This document shows positions 44,494 through 54,187 of a DNA stretch of 64,000 nucleotides, piece after piece (positions within the stretch are counted from its first letter, which is position 1; each line of letters starts with the position of its first letter). The notes under the pieces are model-generated. The model made no database searches and had not been told where the DNA came from. It saw nothing but the letters and a program-made list of their open reading frames with translations. Made by a program: the position numbers and the translations under genes. This stretch comes from an uncultured beta proteobacterium. Its GTDB lineage: Bacteria > Pseudomonadota > Gammaproteobacteria > Burkholderiales > Burkholderiaceae_C. The stretch is from NCBI GenBank assembly GCA_903876735.1, contig CAIRAW010000036.1:23630-87629 (forward strand). Reading direction: 5' to 3'.

Positions 44494-45053
44494 TGGCGAC
44501 CAAATCAACCATCTTCAAGGCCAGTGTCCAGATCGCCGACATCGACCACGCCTACTACGCCGACCACGCGCTCACCCTGGCGCGGCACCCCAGCGAAACC
44601 GACGAACGCATGATGGTGCGCCTGTGCGCGCTGGCACTGCAGGCGCACAAGTTGCAATCGGTGTGCGGCGGTGACGGCGTGCTGAGCTTTGGCGCCGGCT
44701 TGAGCGACCCCGACGAACCCGACGTCGTTTTGCGTGACTTCACCGGCCTCACACGTTTGTGGATCGAAGTCGGCCAGCCCGAAGACAAGCCGCTGCTCAA
44801 AGCCTGCGGCCGCGCCGACGAGGTCGTGCTGTACTGCTTCAGTCAGGCGGCAGAAATCTGGTGGCGCACGATGGAGGCCAAGCTTGCGCGCCCGAACAAC
44901 CTGAGCGTGTTCCGGATCCCGACCAGCGCCGCGCAAGCGCTCATTCCCATGGCCACACGCAGCATGCAGTTGCAGGCCACGATCCAGGAAGGCGTTTTGA
45001 TGCTGGGCGACGGCAGCCACAACGTCGATCTGGAGCCGCTGCGCTGGAAATAG
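44493..45053 (+). CDS. yaeQ: YaeQ family protein
   Basis: The 186-aa protein begins MATKSTIFKASVQIADIDHA and contains HPSETDERMMVRLCALALQA and LWIEVGQPEDKPLLKACGRA, the hallmarks of YaeQ, which has a restriction-endonuclease-like fold with unclear function. The E-V-G-Q segment corresponds to the nuclease core. It is coupled to purB by a one-base overlap. Confidence 0.93.
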
Positions 45054-45118
45054 GCACTGTCAAATTCTTCTCTGCGGCAATTCACCGCAAACAAGCCAGC
45101 GGTGCTATTCTTGCGCCC

Positions 45119-45472
45119 ATGAAACTAATCCTGAAATGGCTGCTCAGCGCAGCCGCACTGCTGGCCGTCGCCTACCTTTACGACGGTGTGGCGCTGCAGA
45201 GTTTCCGCTCGGCGCTGATCGCCGCACTGGTGATCGGCCTCTTCAACATGGTCTTGCGCCCGGTGCTGGTGCTGCTGACCCTGCCGGTCACGCTCGTGTC
45301 GATGGGGCTGTTCCTGTTTGTCATCAACGCCCTGATGTTCTGGTCTGCGGCCGGCGTACTCGACGGCTTTTATGTGCGCGGTTTTGGCGCCGCACTGCTG
45401 GGCTCGCTGATCTACTCGGCCTTTGGCATCGTCATCGATTCAGCGCTCGAGCGCCTGTTCCTTCGCCAGTAA
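45119..45472 (+). CDS. Phage-holin-like family membrane protein (YvlD type)
   Basis: This 117-aa protein has four hydrophobic segments and the family motifs ALVIGLFNMVLRPVLVLLTL and INALMFWSAAGVLDGFYVRG. The frame is open from 44759, but the ATG at 45119 begins the first membrane segment. Despite the family name it is a chromosomal membrane protein of unknown role. Its last 33 bases overlap the 3' end of the convergent M48 protease gene. Confidence 0.87.
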   Translation: MKLILKWLLSAAALLAVAYLYDGVALQSFRSALIAALVIGLFNMVLRPVLVLLTLPVTLVSMGLFLFVINALMFWSAAGVLDGFYVRGFGAALLGSLIYSAFGIVIDSALERLFLRQ

Positions 45473-47074
45473 CTCCACCTGCCGCCGGCGCGTGTCGATG
45501 ATGGACGCATCGATATGATCGGCTGCCGCCGCGCCACTGCGCACCTGGCGCGACAATTCCTGCGCCGCCTTGAAACGCTCCAGCGCCGCAGCATAGTCGA
45601 GTACGGCCATGTGGGCCTCGGCGTCGGCGCGAATGGCACGCAGGGTCTGCCCCTGGGCTGCGCAAGCACTGGAGAGCAACTGCCAGGCCTGCGCGTCATG
45701 CGGATGCGCCAGCACCCAAACCTGCAGGCGCTGCGCCACATCGCTGATCTGCGCCGCCTGCCCGACCTGCATCGCGAGTTGCGCGCTCAGGAACAACTCG
45801 GGCCGGCGCTGCGCCGCGCCGGCAGCGCCATCGGCACCCGGCCCGGCCACACTCGCCTGCAACAGGGCCACCGCACCCGCGCGGTCACCACTGGCCAGCG
45901 CCACCTCCAGCGTCAGCAGCCGCAGCAGACGCAAACCCGGCCCATCGGCACCCACCTGCTGCGTCAGGCGCCGCAAACAATCCCTGGCGGTCTCGAAATC
46001 ACGCAAGCGGCTGGCCGCCAGTGCCGCACCGTACAGGATGCCCGCCTGACGCGCGGCCGGCAAGCCGGCCAGTTGCACACCCTGCGCCTCTGCGCCAATG
46101 GCACGCAAGGCATCGACACCCGGATTCGACAAGACGCGCGCGCGCGCGCTGATCATGGCGTGTTCGGCAGTGAGCGCGGCGCCGCCCGCCGCTGCGACGC
46201 CCAGCGGCTGGCGCGACTGCATGTCGGCGATGCGCTCGGTTGTGAGCGGATGGCTGCGCAGATAGGGATAGGCACCGTTGTCATTGAGGCGTGAGGCCTG
46301 CTGCAACTTGTCGAACATTCCGACAAAACCGTGTCCGTCAAAGCCGGCCTGGGTCATGACGCCAAAACCGACCCGGTCCGCCTCGCGTTCCATGTCGCGT
46401 GAAAAATTGAGCTGATTCTGGGCTGCCACAGCCTGGCCGCCCACGATCAGCGCGCTGCCAGCGTCGGGGCTCTTGCTGGCGGCCAAAATGCCCAGGATCA
46501 TGGCGCCAATCATCCAGGGTGTTTGTTGGCCCTGTTTGGACATCAGTCGCGAAATATGGCGTTGCGTGACATGGCTCAGCTCGTGCCCCATGACGGAGGC
46601 CAATTCATCGCGACTGCCGACCACGGCGATCAAGCCCAGATGAAGGCCGAGGTAACCCCCGGGCAGGGCAAAGGCGTTGACCGTGCGGTCGCGCCCCAGC
46701 ATCACCTGCCAGGCAAAGCGCTCATCGAGTTCGCCGGTCAGATCGCCGCGCGCGCGCGCTGCTGCCAGCAAGGGCTGCCAGATACCCTGCACATATTCGG
46801 CCAGCACCGGGTCGTCAATATAGTCCGGGTCACGGTAGATTTCACGCGCAATGCGATCGCCCAAACGCCGCTCGGAGGCACTGGTCATCTCGCTGCCGTC
46901 ACCAAGCGTCGGCAATTGCAGACTGGCCGGTCTTGGGCTTGAAAGCTCGTGCGGGTCTGTCGCCTGCGCCTGCAAGGGCGCTGGACCACCAAGGCCCAGC
47001 CCCAGCACAATCGCAGCCAACTGCGTCTTGCGCGCACGAGATAAAACCTGGCTGGATTGAGTGGAGCGGGTCAA
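45440..47074 (-). CDS. Periplasmic M48-family metalloprotease with C-terminal TPR region (BepA-like)
   Basis: The 544-aa precursor has a signal around LAAIVLGLGLGGPAPLQAQA. The peptidase domain carries HELSHVTQRHISRL (HExxH) and the third zinc ligand glutamate in MEREADRVGFGVM. The region ALPGGYLGLHLGLIAVVGSR is typical of BepA/YfgC. A long helical TPR-like tail follows (residues ~330-520). BepA assists outer-membrane protein assembly and degrades misfolded LptD, and a similar role is inferred. It overlaps the YvlD-type gene tail to tail. Confidence 0.93.
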   Translation of the reverse strand: MTRSTQSSQVLSRARKTQLAAIVLGLGLGGPAPLQAQATDPHELSSPRPASLQLPTLGDGSEMTSASERRLGDRIAREIYRDPDYIDDPVLAEYVQGIWQPLLAAARARGDLTGELDERFAWQVMLGRDRTVNAFALPGGYLGLHLGLIAVVGSRDELASVMGHELSHVTQRHISRLMSKQGQQTPWMIGAMILGILAASKSPDAGSALIVGGQAVAAQNQLNFSRDMEREADRVGFGVMTQAGFDGHGFVGMFDKLQQASRLNDNGAYPYLRSHPLTTERIADMQSRQPLGVAAAGGAALTAEHAMISARARVLSNPGVDALRAIGAEAQGVQLAGLPAARQAGILYGAALAASRLRDFETARDCLRRLTQQVGADGPGLRLLRLLTLEVALASGDRAGAVALLQASVAGPGADGAAGAAQRRPELFLSAQLAMQVGQAAQISDVAQRLQVWVLAHPHDAQAWQLLSSACAAQGQTLRAIRADAEAHMAVLDYAAALERFKAAQELSRQVRSGAAAADHIDASIIDTRRRQVELLAKEQALER

Positions 47075-47212
47075 AACGTTTTGCGTCGGCTGGCAGTCGG
47101 GCGCTTCAGTTCAGGGTTGAAGGACGGGGCATGGACGTATGATGCCGACACAATATAAACGTTCTGTAAATTTTTTCATTTGCGAACAATTTTGCGATTG
47201 CCGGATCTTCCC

Positions 47213-47686
47213 ATGAACTCACTCACCCATTTTGACGCCCAAGGCCAGGCCCACATGGTCGACGTGGCGACCAAAGCCAGCACGCACCGCATCGGTGTGG
47301 CCGGCGGCCGCATTGAGATGCAAGCCGCAACACTGGCCATCATTGAAGCCGGCAGCGCAAAAAAAGGCGACGTACTGGGGATTGCGCGCATCGCGGGCAT
47401 TATGGCCGCCAAGAAAACCAGTGACCTGATCCCGCTGTGCCATCCGCTGGCGCTGACACGGGTCGCGGTCGAGTTTGAAGTGGTTCACGCCGGCATCGCC
47501 TGCACCGCCACGGTGGAGACCGTAGGGCCGACCGGCGTCGAGATGGAAGCGCTGACGGCGGTGCAGATCGCCCTGCTCACCATTTATGACATGTGCAAGG
47601 CGGTCGACCGCAGCATGACCATCACCGATGTGCGCCTGCTGGAGAAGCACGGCGGCAAGTCAGGCAGTTTTATAGCCGGCAGTTGA
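47213..47686 (+). CDS. moaC: Cyclic pyranopterin monophosphate synthase
   Basis: MoaC rearranges the GTP-derived 3',8-cyclo intermediate to cyclic pyranopterin monophosphate for molybdenum cofactor. The protein is 157 aa from the ATG at 47213 ([20 protein letters not shown]). It contains [49 protein letters not shown] and [12 protein letters not shown] with the catalytic lysine. The moaA and moaE genes are not adjacent. It is divergent from the M48 gene. Confidence 0.97.
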   Translation: MNSLTHFDAQGQAHMVDVATKASTHRIGVAGGRIEMQAATLAIIEAGSAKKGDVLGIARIAGIMAAKKTSDLIPLCHPLALTRVAVEFEVVHAGIACTATVETVGPTGVEMEALTAVQIALLTIYDMCKAVDRSMTITDVRLLEKHGGKSGSFIAGS

Positions 47687-47739
47687 GAGCGATGCGAATC
47701 GCCCGACCTGCATTTCCTGTTTAACCTGAAGGAGTTACC

Positions 47740-48432
47740 GTGTCCGAACTCGTGTCCTACCAATGTGATGACGGCATTGCCCTGCTGACGATATGCAACG
47801 GCAAGGCCAATGCCATATCGCCTGATGTGATTGCCGCTTTCAATAGCGCACTGGACCGCGCTACACAAGATGGCGCCGTTGTCATCATCACCGGTCAACC
47901 AGGCATCCTGTCGGGTGGCTATGACCTCAAGGTGATCATGTCTTCGCCGCAAAATGCCATCGCGCTGGTGGCACAGGGCAGCACACTGGCCCGGCGCATG
48001 CTGTCGCATCCGTATCCGATCATTGTTGCCTGCTCCGGGCACGCCGTCGCCAAAGGAGCCTTCCTGCTGCTGTCGGCGGACTACCGCATAGGCGTTGAGG
48101 GTCCGTTCACGATCGGACTCAATGAAGTCCGGATCGGCATGACCATGCACCATGTCGGGATCGAACTGGCGCGTGACCGCTTGCGCAAATCAGCATTTCA
48201 ACGTTCTGTCATCAACGCCGAAATGTTCAATCCGCAGACGGCCAAGGATGCAGGGTTTCTCGACGAGGTTGTGCCCACAGAAGAACTGATGAATGCAGCC
48301 AAGCGCATGGCGCAACAACTGAAAACCCTCAATTTGAAGGCACACGCCAAGACCAAGCTCAAGGCAAGAAAAGCCCTTCTGGATACGCTTGATCAAGGCA
48401 TTGAGCTGGACCGGACAAGCGGGCTTCTCTAA
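47740..48432 (+). CDS. Crotonase/enoyl-CoA hydratase-like protein
   Basis: This 230-aa protein starts at GTG 47740 with a strong AAGGAG site. It has the crotonase pattern LLTICNGKANAISPDVIAAF, an oxyanion loop GILSGGYDLKVIM and GHAVAKGAFLLLSADYRIG. The usual GxPExxLGxxPGxGGT block is replaced by IGLNEVRIGMTMHHVG, so catalysis may differ from a standard hydratase. It follows moaC by 53 bp on the same strand but has no obvious link to it. Confidence 0.88.
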   Translation: MSELVSYQCDDGIALLTICNGKANAISPDVIAAFNSALDRATQDGAVVIITGQPGILSGGYDLKVIMSSPQNAIALVAQGSTLARRMLSHPYPIIVACSGHAVAKGAFLLLSADYRIGVEGPFTIGLNEVRIGMTMHHVGIELARDRLRKSAFQRSVINAEMFNPQTAKDAGFLDEVVPTEELMNAAKRMAQQLKTLNLKAHAKTKLKARKALLDTLDQGIELDRTSGLL

Positions 48433-48483
48433 GTCCAGACTTCTGTCCACAAGGGCAGCCGTTTCCTGCTGCCCGAGGATTCT

Positions 48484-49074
48484 TTACAGTGCGCGAACGG
48501 TTTCCAGCGCCTTGGCCTTGCTGGCAGCGCCAGCATCGCCCATCGCCAGCGCTTCAGCCCGCACCACAGTGATGTCGGTAATGCCGATGAAGCCCAGCAC
48601 GGTGCGCAGATAGGGCTCGACGAAGTCCATGGCCTTGGCCGGGCCTTCGCTGTAGGCGCCGCCAGTGGCCAGCACCAGAATTGCCTTCTTGCCCTTGAGC
48701 AGACCTTCGGGGCCATTGGCGCCGTACTGGAATGTCTTGCCGGGGTGAATCACGTGGTCGAGCCAGGCTTTCAGGCCCGAGGGAATGCCAAAGTTGTACA
48801 TCGGTGCGGCCAGCACCAAGGTGTCCGCGCTGAGCAGTTCCTGCAGCGCCTTTTGACCGGCTGCGGCAGTCGCCTGTTGTTCGGCCGACTCGGAACGCAT
48901 GGCACCCAGGGTGCCCATGTCCAGATGCGGCAGACCCTCTGTGCCCAGATTGCGAACCACATGGCTGGCACCAGCGTGCTTTTGCGCCCAATGTGCATGC
49001 AGGGCATCAACAATTGCGTTGGTGGCCGAATGCTCGCCCAGGATGCTGCTTTTAACGTAGAGAATGGTGGTCAT
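48484..49074 (-). CDS. azoR: FMN-dependent NADH-azoreductase / quinone reductase
   Basis: The 196-aa flavodoxin-like protein reduces azo dyes and quinones by two-electron transfer. Visible are the phosphate-binding start ILYVKSSILGEHSATNAI, the flavin loop APMYNFGIPSGLKAWLDHV and the VLATGGAYSEGPAKAMDFVE segment. AzoR genes often face a LysR-type regulator. No intact one is present; the next 400 bases are empty. It converges with the crotonase gene. Confidence 0.93.
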   Translation of the reverse strand: MTTILYVKSSILGEHSATNAIVDALHAHWAQKHAGASHVVRNLGTEGLPHLDMGTLGAMRSESAEQQATAAAGQKALQELLSADTLVLAAPMYNFGIPSGLKAWLDHVIHPGKTFQYGANGPEGLLKGKKAILVLATGGAYSEGPAKAMDFVEPYLRTVLGFIGITDITVVRAEALAMGDAGAASKAKALETVRAL

Positions 49075-49483
49075 GACTAGCTTTCAATGAAATGAATTAG
49101 GTGAAGCCAGTCTAAAAGCCATCCATTGAATCTTCCAACTATGGATTTGACTACATCGTTCGAATAGTTTGAATGAGCCATGTGCGACCGAACGCCATAA
49201 ACTGCGTCGGGCATTCGGGCAAATCATGAGCAAAGACCCGCCAGCCTTTTCAGGGGCTGGCGGTGGTGGCGAGGAACCCAAGTCAGCGTGTCGGGCTGAC
49301 ACGTCTGGGGACGTCCTCATCCGTCTTGATGTCGAGCACCAAGACTCAGCCCAATTGCTTGAGCCCCCCAGCACTGCGCTCCATTGGGAGACCTTGCGGA
49401 GACCCTAACGAAGCACGCTTTGAATATAGCCAGCGCGACACCGGTCCATTTGAGAATTCTCAATCCGTGTGAGGATCATGGAA
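49075..49483. other. Intergenic stretch without a supported gene
   Basis: The region upstream of azoR holds only short frames with no recognised family. It contains a 9-bp perfect hairpin, CCGCCAGCC with GGCTGGCGG (49238-49263, eight-base loop), without a T run. A regulator gene expected beside azoR is not there. Confidence 0.5.
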
Positions 49484-50233
49484 TCAGAGCGACATGCCGC
49501 CTGACACTTCGATCACCGTGCCATTGATGTAGCTGGCCTCGTCACTGGCGAGAAAGGCGTAGACGTTGGCAATCTCCTGCGGCGTACCCAAACGACCAAG
49601 CGGTACTTTGGCCTGCAGACCCTGCAGCACTTTCTCCGGCATGGCAGCCACCATCGGCGTCATGATGAAGCCCGGCGCCACGGCGTTGACGCGGATGCCC
49701 TTGGGGCCGAGTTCGCGGCTCCAGGTCTTGGTAAAACCGATGACGCCGAACTTGGTGGCCGCGTAATTGGTCTGACCGAAGTTGCCATAGAGGCCGACCA
49801 CTGAACTGGCATTGAGGATGACACCGCTGCCCTGGGCCACCATGAGATCCACTACAGCCTGTGAACAGTGGAAGACACCACGCAGATTGACGTCAATCAC
49901 GCGGTCAAACTGTTCCAGTGTCATTTTCTGCAGCCGTGCATCCTGTGTGATGCCGGCATTGTTCACCAGAACGTCGATGCGCCCGAACTGCGCTGTGACC
50001 TGGGCCACCACGGCGTCAACCATGGCGCGCTGCGTCACATCCATCACAAATCCTGCGGCGGTGGCACCCACGGCGCGGCACTGCGCCAGCGCCTCATCGA
50101 CACCTGTTTGCTTGATGTCGCAAACGATGACGGTGGCGCCCTCTTCGGCAAACTTGAGCGCTGTGGCGAGCCCGATACCCTGGGCGGCCCCGGTAATGAG
50201 ACAAACTTTCTGAAGCAGGCGAGGAGTGGTCAT
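49484..50233 (-). CDS. Short-chain dehydrogenase/reductase (FabG/PhbB-like)
   Basis: This 249-aa Rossmann NAD(P)H reductase has the cofactor loop [19 protein letters not shown] in [14 protein letters not shown], serine in [13 protein letters not shown] and the YxxxK pair in [15 protein letters not shown] begin at 50233 ([15 protein letters not shown]); nine more residues are possible from 50260. It matches 3-oxoacyl-ACP or acetoacetyl-CoA reductases. Isolated position makes the specific role uncertain. Confidence 0.9.
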   Translation of the reverse strand: MTTPRLLQKVCLITGAAQGIGLATALKFAEEGATVIVCDIKQTGVDEALAQCRAVGATAAGFVMDVTQRAMVDAVVAQVTAQFGRIDVLVNNAGITQDARLQKMTLEQFDRVIDVNLRGVFHCSQAVVDLMVAQGSGVILNASSVVGLYGNFGQTNYAATKFGVIGFTKTWSRELGPKGIRVNAVAPGFIMTPMVAAMPEKVLQGLQAKVPLGRLGTPQEIANVYAFLASDEASYINGTVIEVSGGMSL

Positions 50234-50321
50234 GGTCGATAGTGCTTGGTTGAGGGTCAAACGAAGTCCTGATGAAGGCCCCTAAATGGGCGCGCTTCGT
50301 CAGGATGCCTCTATCTTACGG

Positions 50322-50365
50322 TGCGCTGCCCCCTTGATTAGCAACACGAGGATTCAGAGTCCGGG
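50322..50365. mobile_element. 44-bp end of the IS407-like element (relic)
   Basis: From TGCGCTGCCCCC to AGTCCGGG the sequence matches the left end of the element at 27610 with one mismatch, in the same orientation. It breaks off abruptly, so it is a solo end left by deletion of the rest of a second copy. Confidence 0.88.
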
Positions 50366-50440
50366 GTTGTTGAACCCCTCAGGCTTGCCATGCTCACGCA
50401 AGGCGTCTTCCAGGCAGTCCACACAGAACGCCTGGGAGCG
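50366..50440 (-). pseudogene. IS3-family transposase OrfB relic
   Basis: The minus strand encodes RSQAFCVDCLEDALREHGKP followed by EGFNN, which matches the segment before the second catalytic aspartate of IS3/IS150-type transposases (usually ...HGxPEIFNTDQGSQF). The match stops at the junction with the IS407-like end, just short of the aspartate. About 25 residues survive. Confidence 0.7.
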
Positions 50441-50503
50441 CGCAGGATTTACAGCAGCCCGCAAGACAAGTGCTTGAGGTATTGGGTTGCGGGCCTGTGA
50501 TCC

Positions 50504-51964
50504 CTATCGCCCGTAAACATCCTCAAAGCGAACGATATCGTCCTCGCCCAGGTACGAGCCGGACTGCACTTCAATCATCTCCAGCGGCACGCGGCCGGGG
50601 TTTTCCAGGCGGTGCCTGGTGCCCAGGGGGATGAAGGTGGATTCGTTTTCTGACAGCAAAAAGGTCTCTTCGCCGCGGGTGATCTTGGCGGTGCCGCTGA
50701 CCACAATCCAGTGCTCGGCGCGGTGGTGGTGCATTTGCAGCGAGAGGATGCCGCCTGCCTTGACCACGATGCGCTTAACCTGAAAGCGTGCACCGGCGTC
50801 GACACCGTCGTAGGACCCCCAGGGCCGGTAGACCTTGCGGTGCACGGAACCCTCGCTGCGGCCATCGCGCTTGAGGCTGTCAACAATCTTCTTCACATCC
50901 TGCGTCTTGTCCTTGTGCGCCACCAGAATCGCGTCAGCGGTTTCCACCACCACCAGATCGCTCACGCCCACGCAGGCAATCAGACGGCCTTCTGAGAGGG
51001 CCAGCGTATCGCGGCAGTCCTGCAGCAGCACGTCGCCCTGGGCCACGTTGCCATTGCTGTCCTTGGGCAATACCTGCCACAAAGCGTCCCAGGCGCCAAC
51101 ATCGGACCAACCTGCTGTCAGCGGAATGACGACACCAGTTGGCAAGGCAGAAACGTCTGCGGCTTTGGCACCGGCTTGTTTGGCAATGCGCTCCATCACA
51201 GCGTAATCGATCGAGTCAGATGGACAGGCAGCAAATGCCTCCTTACCAACCCGAACAAAATCACCGTCCACCGAGCCCAACGCCCAGGCGTCCTGGCAGG
51301 CTTTGAGAATATCGGGCCGGCACGCCGCCATGGCCGCCAACCAGACCGAAGCACGCATCATGAAGAGGCCACTGTTCCAGAGGTAAGAACCTTCCTGAAG
51401 GTAGCTCTGCGCCGTTGCCAGATCGGGCTTTTCGACAAAGCGTGCAATGAGTCGGGCTGCTGACGGGGCCGCATAGGCCGCGCCAGACTGGATGTAGCCA
51501 TAGCCGGTCTCCGGCGCTTCGGGCGTGATGCCAAAGGTGACGACGGCGCCGCCGTCTGCCAGTTCTGCGCCTTGGCGCACCACGCTCTGGAACGCGGCCA
51601 CGTCGGTGATCACATGGTCCGCCGGCATCACCAGCAGAATCGGGTCGGCTGCGTTGCGGCTGGCTGCCAGCGCGGCCAGAGTCAGGGCCGGTGCGGTGTT
51701 TCTGCCGGTGGGCTCCAGCACGATGGTTCCGGGCTTGCCCATCAGACGCAGTTGCTCGGCGATGACGAAGCGGTAGTCCTCGTTGCACACCACCATGGGC
51801 GACGCCAACTCGCAGCCGGCAATTCCGTCAATGCGCCGGACCGTCGCCTGCAGCAGGGAGTCTGCGCCAATCAAGGGCAGCAACTGCTTGGGGTATTTCT
51901 CGCGGGACAACGGCCACAGGCGGGTGCCGGAACCACCGGAAAGGACAACAGGTTGGATCAACAT
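50504..51964 (-). CDS. manC: Mannose-1-phosphate guanylyltransferase / mannose-6-phosphate isomerase
   Basis: This bifunctional 486-aa enzyme supplies GDP-mannose for polysaccharides. The N-terminal nucleotidyltransferase has VVLSGGSGTRLWPLSREKYP and FVEKPD. The C-terminal isomerase domain is a cupin with MHHHRAEHWIVVSGTAKITR and ENESTFIPLGTRHRLENPG. It is the most downstream gene of the surface-polysaccharide locus. A decayed paralogue fragment lies 155 bp upstream of its start. Confidence 0.95.
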   Translation of the reverse strand: MLIQPVVLSGGSGTRLWPLSREKYPKQLLPLIGADSLLQATVRRIDGIAGCELASPMVVCNEDYRFVIAEQLRLMGKPGTIVLEPTGRNTAPALTLAALAASRNAADPILLVMPADHVITDVAAFQSVVRQGAELADGGAVVTFGITPEAPETGYGYIQSGAAYAAPSAARLIARFVEKPDLATAQSYLQEGSYLWNSGLFMMRASVWLAAMAACRPDILKACQDAWALGSVDGDFVRVGKEAFAACPSDSIDYAVMERIAKQAGAKAADVSALPTGVVIPLTAGWSDVGAWDALWQVLPKDSNGNVAQGDVLLQDCRDTLALSEGRLIACVGVSDLVVVETADAILVAHKDKTQDVKKIVDSLKRDGRSEGSVHRKVYRPWGSYDGVDAGARFQVKRIVVKAGGILSLQMHHHRAEHWIVVSGTAKITRGEETFLLSENESTFIPLGTRHRLENPGRVPLEMIEVQSGSYLGEDDIVRFEDVYGR

Positions 51965-52118
51965 GGGAACTAAATCTCAAAAATGAAAAGAACAATTTAT
52001 GTTCAGAATGGAAACATTATGTATCTGCTTTGGGTTATGCCTCGCCATGACTGCAAGGCGGCCAAGGCTAAAAAGCTGCCGGCCTAGTGCACCGCTGCCA
52101 ACCTGGGCGTGCGCATTC

Positions 52119-52330
52119 TCATGGGCGATTGCTAACGGCTGTTTCCAGATCGGGCTTTTCAGCAAATTGGGCTACGGTGTGTTCGCCGCTTTGGCCTGTC
52201 TCGCCCGTGCGCCGGATGTAGCTGTGGCCGGTTTCGGGGCTGTCGGGGGTGATGCCGAGGATGACGATGGCACCCACGGCCGCAGCGCGCATGCTACGCT
52301 GCAATGCAGCGGTAAAGACCTCACCGTCAA
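52119..52330 (-). pseudogene. Decayed manC-like fragment
   Basis: The minus strand reads TVIDGEVFTAALQRSMRAAA, then VGAIVILGITPDSPETGHSY and later FAEKPDLETA. This aligns with the neighbouring manC stretch VITDVAAFQSVVRQGAEL, VTFGITPEAPETGYGY and FVEKPDLATA. A TAG stop interrupts the start of the fragment and both ends are missing. Divergence from the intact gene shows that it is an old or foreign paralogue, not a recent duplication. Confidence 0.8.
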
Positions 52331-52366
52331 TAACGGTCTAATCTGCGGGGGTACCTGAGAGCGCCC

Positions 52367-52639
52367 GTGTGCGATTGGTCAGCGCAAGAAATCGACTTTG
52401 TTGACTGGGTGTTTAACTCAAGCGCGGCGCTGCGCGAGCGGGCCAACCTGATGGAGCAGCATGAAGGGCTGACCTACGAGCGAGACGCTGTGCGCCGTGA
52501 GCCCTTTGCACTGCGCAGCTCATGCTTTGTCGATGAGTTGACCGATCACTTGTCAATAGCGATGGTGAAAAGAATTCAAAACCGCTATGGCGTGGAAATC
52601 TGGCCGTGGGAACGACCGGGATTTATGCGGCAAAAATAA
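52367..52639 (+). CDS. Hypothetical protein, 90 aa (uncertain)
   Basis: A GTG-started frame reads VCDWSAQEIDFVDWVFNSSA and ends WPWERPGFMRQK. It is rich in charged residues and tryptophan and could be real, or an open stretch in a decayed region. I recognise no family. It runs against all genes of the polysaccharide locus and borders the manC relic. No convincing ribosome site precedes it. Confidence 0.3.
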   Translation: MCDWSAQEIDFVDWVFNSSAALRERANLMEQHEGLTYERDAVRREPFALRSSCFVDELTDHLSIAMVKRIQNRYGVEIWPWERPGFMRQK

Positions 52640-52696
52640 ACGGATAGCGTGAAAACGCTATTAATAAAGGAGCTACTCACGCATGCCAGATGTGCG

Positions 52697-53263
52697 CTAA
52701 ACCCCTAAATCATCCATAAAAACCTCAGCCGCATCAAGTGTTTTGCCCGCAACATCTTTGGCCGCCAGATGCGGCAAACCTTCAATGGGCCACTGCACAC
52801 CCACAGTGGGATCGCTCCAAAGCAGGCTGCGTTCAAACTCTGGGTACCAGTAGTCGGTGGTTTTGTACAAAAACTCTGCGTTGTCGCTGGTGACCACAAA
52901 GCCATGGGCAAAACCTGGGGGTATCCACAACTGGCGGTGATTGCTGGCGGACAGTACCACGCCGTCCCATTTACCAAAGTTAGGAGAGCTGCGGCGCAAA
53001 TCAACAGCTACGTCAAACACTTCGCCCTGCGTTACGCGCACCAGTTTGCCCTGTGGGTGTTGAATTTGATAGTGCAGACCACGCAATACTCCTTTGATTG
53101 AGCGGCTGTGATTGTCTTGTACAAACTGCACCTCTTGACCTGTGACACTGGCAAAGTCGCGCTGGTTGAAGCTTTCGAAAAAGAAACCTCGGTCGTCGCC
53201 AAAGACCTTTGGTTCAAGGATCAACACTTCTGGCAGCGAGGTGGGAGTAACGGTATATGGCAT
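52697..53263 (-). CDS. rfbC: dTDP-4-dehydrorhamnose 3,5-epimerase
   Basis: RfbC epimerises dTDP-4-keto-6-deoxyglucose at C3 and C5 on the way to dTDP-L-rhamnose. The 188-aa cupin has FGDDRGFFFESFNQRDFA, the catalytic base region GVLRGLHYQIQHPQGKLVRV and the PPGFAHGFVV loop. I use the ATG at 53263 (MPYTVTPTSLPEVLILEPK); four more residues are possible. It follows rfbA by 51 bp, with no room for rfbD between them. Confidence 0.95.
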   Translation of the reverse strand: MPYTVTPTSLPEVLILEPKVFGDDRGFFFESFNQRDFASVTGQEVQFVQDNHSRSIKGVLRGLHYQIQHPQGKLVRVTQGEVFDVAVDLRRSSPNFGKWDGVVLSASNHRQLWIPPGFAHGFVVTSDNAEFLYKTTDYWYPEFERSLLWSDPTVGVQWPIEGLPHLAAKDVAGKTLDAAEVFMDDLGV

Positions 53264-53314
53264 AAATATAGCCATAGCCCTTATCAGACGGGCGCAGGCA
53301 GCTATAAAAGTTGA

Positions 53315-54187
53315 TTATTTCAAAAGACTCAGCAAATATTGACCGTAGCCATTTTTAGCCAATGGTGCGGCCAGCTTCTGGATTTGTACGGCATCTATCC
53401 AGCCTTGGCTAAAGGCAATTTCTTCAGGGCAGGCTACTTGCAGGCCCTGGCGCTTTTGCAGCGTGCAGATGAAACTGGCGGCGTCTAGCAGACTATCGTG
53501 TGTGCCGGTGTCTAACCACGCGTAGCCCCGGCCCATGATCTCTACATTAAGTTGTTCTTGCTCCAAGTAGTGGCGGTTGACATCGGTAATCTCCAACTCG
53601 CCACGCGCTGAAGGCGCAATGTTGGCGGCAATGTCACACACCTGGTTGTCATAAAAATACAAGCCTGTGACGGCGTAGTTGCTCTTTGGCAGCTTGGGCT
53701 TCTCCTCAATGCTGACGGCGCGCTGTTGCTCATCAAACGCCACTACGCCATAGCGCTCGGGGTCTTGCACATGGTATGCAAAAACACTAGCACCTGTGCT
53801 GCGCTCATTCGCATTGGCCAACTGCTTGACTAGGTCGTGACCGTAAAAAATATTGTCGCCCAACACCAGCGCGCTGGGCTTCTTGGCGACGAAATCGCGG
53901 CCAATGATGAAAGCCTGTGCCAAGCCATCTGGCGAAGGCTGCACCGCGTACTGGATATTCATCCCCCATTGGCTGCCATCACCCAGCAGATCGGCAAAGC
54001 GCGGCGTATCTTGCGGGGTCGAGATTACAAGCACATCCCGGATACCCGAGAGCATCAGCGTGCTCAAGGGGTAATAAATCATGGGCTTGTCATACACCGG
54101 CATAAGCTGCTTGCTTACCGCTTGAGTGACCGGATAAAGCCGAGTGCCCGAGCCCCCTGCGAGGATGATGCCTTTGCGTTGTGTCAT
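53315..54187 (-). CDS. rfbA: Glucose-1-phosphate thymidylyltransferase
   Basis: RfbA makes dTDP-glucose. The 290-aa protein has the pyrophosphorylase loop [47 protein letters not shown] and the EEKP lysine region ([20 protein letters not shown]). Its start overlaps the rfbB stop by four bases, a normal rfb arrangement. Confidence 0.96.
   Translation of the reverse strand: MTQRKGIILAGGSGTRLYPVTQAVSKQLMPVYDKPMIYYPLSTLMLSGIRDVLVISTPQDTPRFADLLGDGSQWGMNIQYAVQPSPDGLAQAFIIGRDFVAKKPSALVLGDNIFYGHDLVKQLANANERSTGASVFAYHVQDPERYGVVAFDEQQRAVSIEEKPKLPKSNYAVTGLYFYDNQVCDIAANIAPSARGELEITDVNRHYLEQEQLNVEIMGRGYAWLDTGTHDSLLDAASFICTLQKRQGLQVACPEEIAFSQGWIDAVQIQKLAAPLAKNGYGQYLLSLLK

Noticed and set aside
44759..45118. 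Long upstream extension of the YvlD-type membrane protein
   Set aside because: It overlaps yaeQ in another frame, is arginine-rich and lacks conservation; the ATG at 45119 begins the first membrane segment.
49238..49263. CCGCCAGCC/GGCTGGCGG hairpin as a terminator
   Set aside because: No T run on either side and no gene ends nearby; kept only as a note in the empty stretch.
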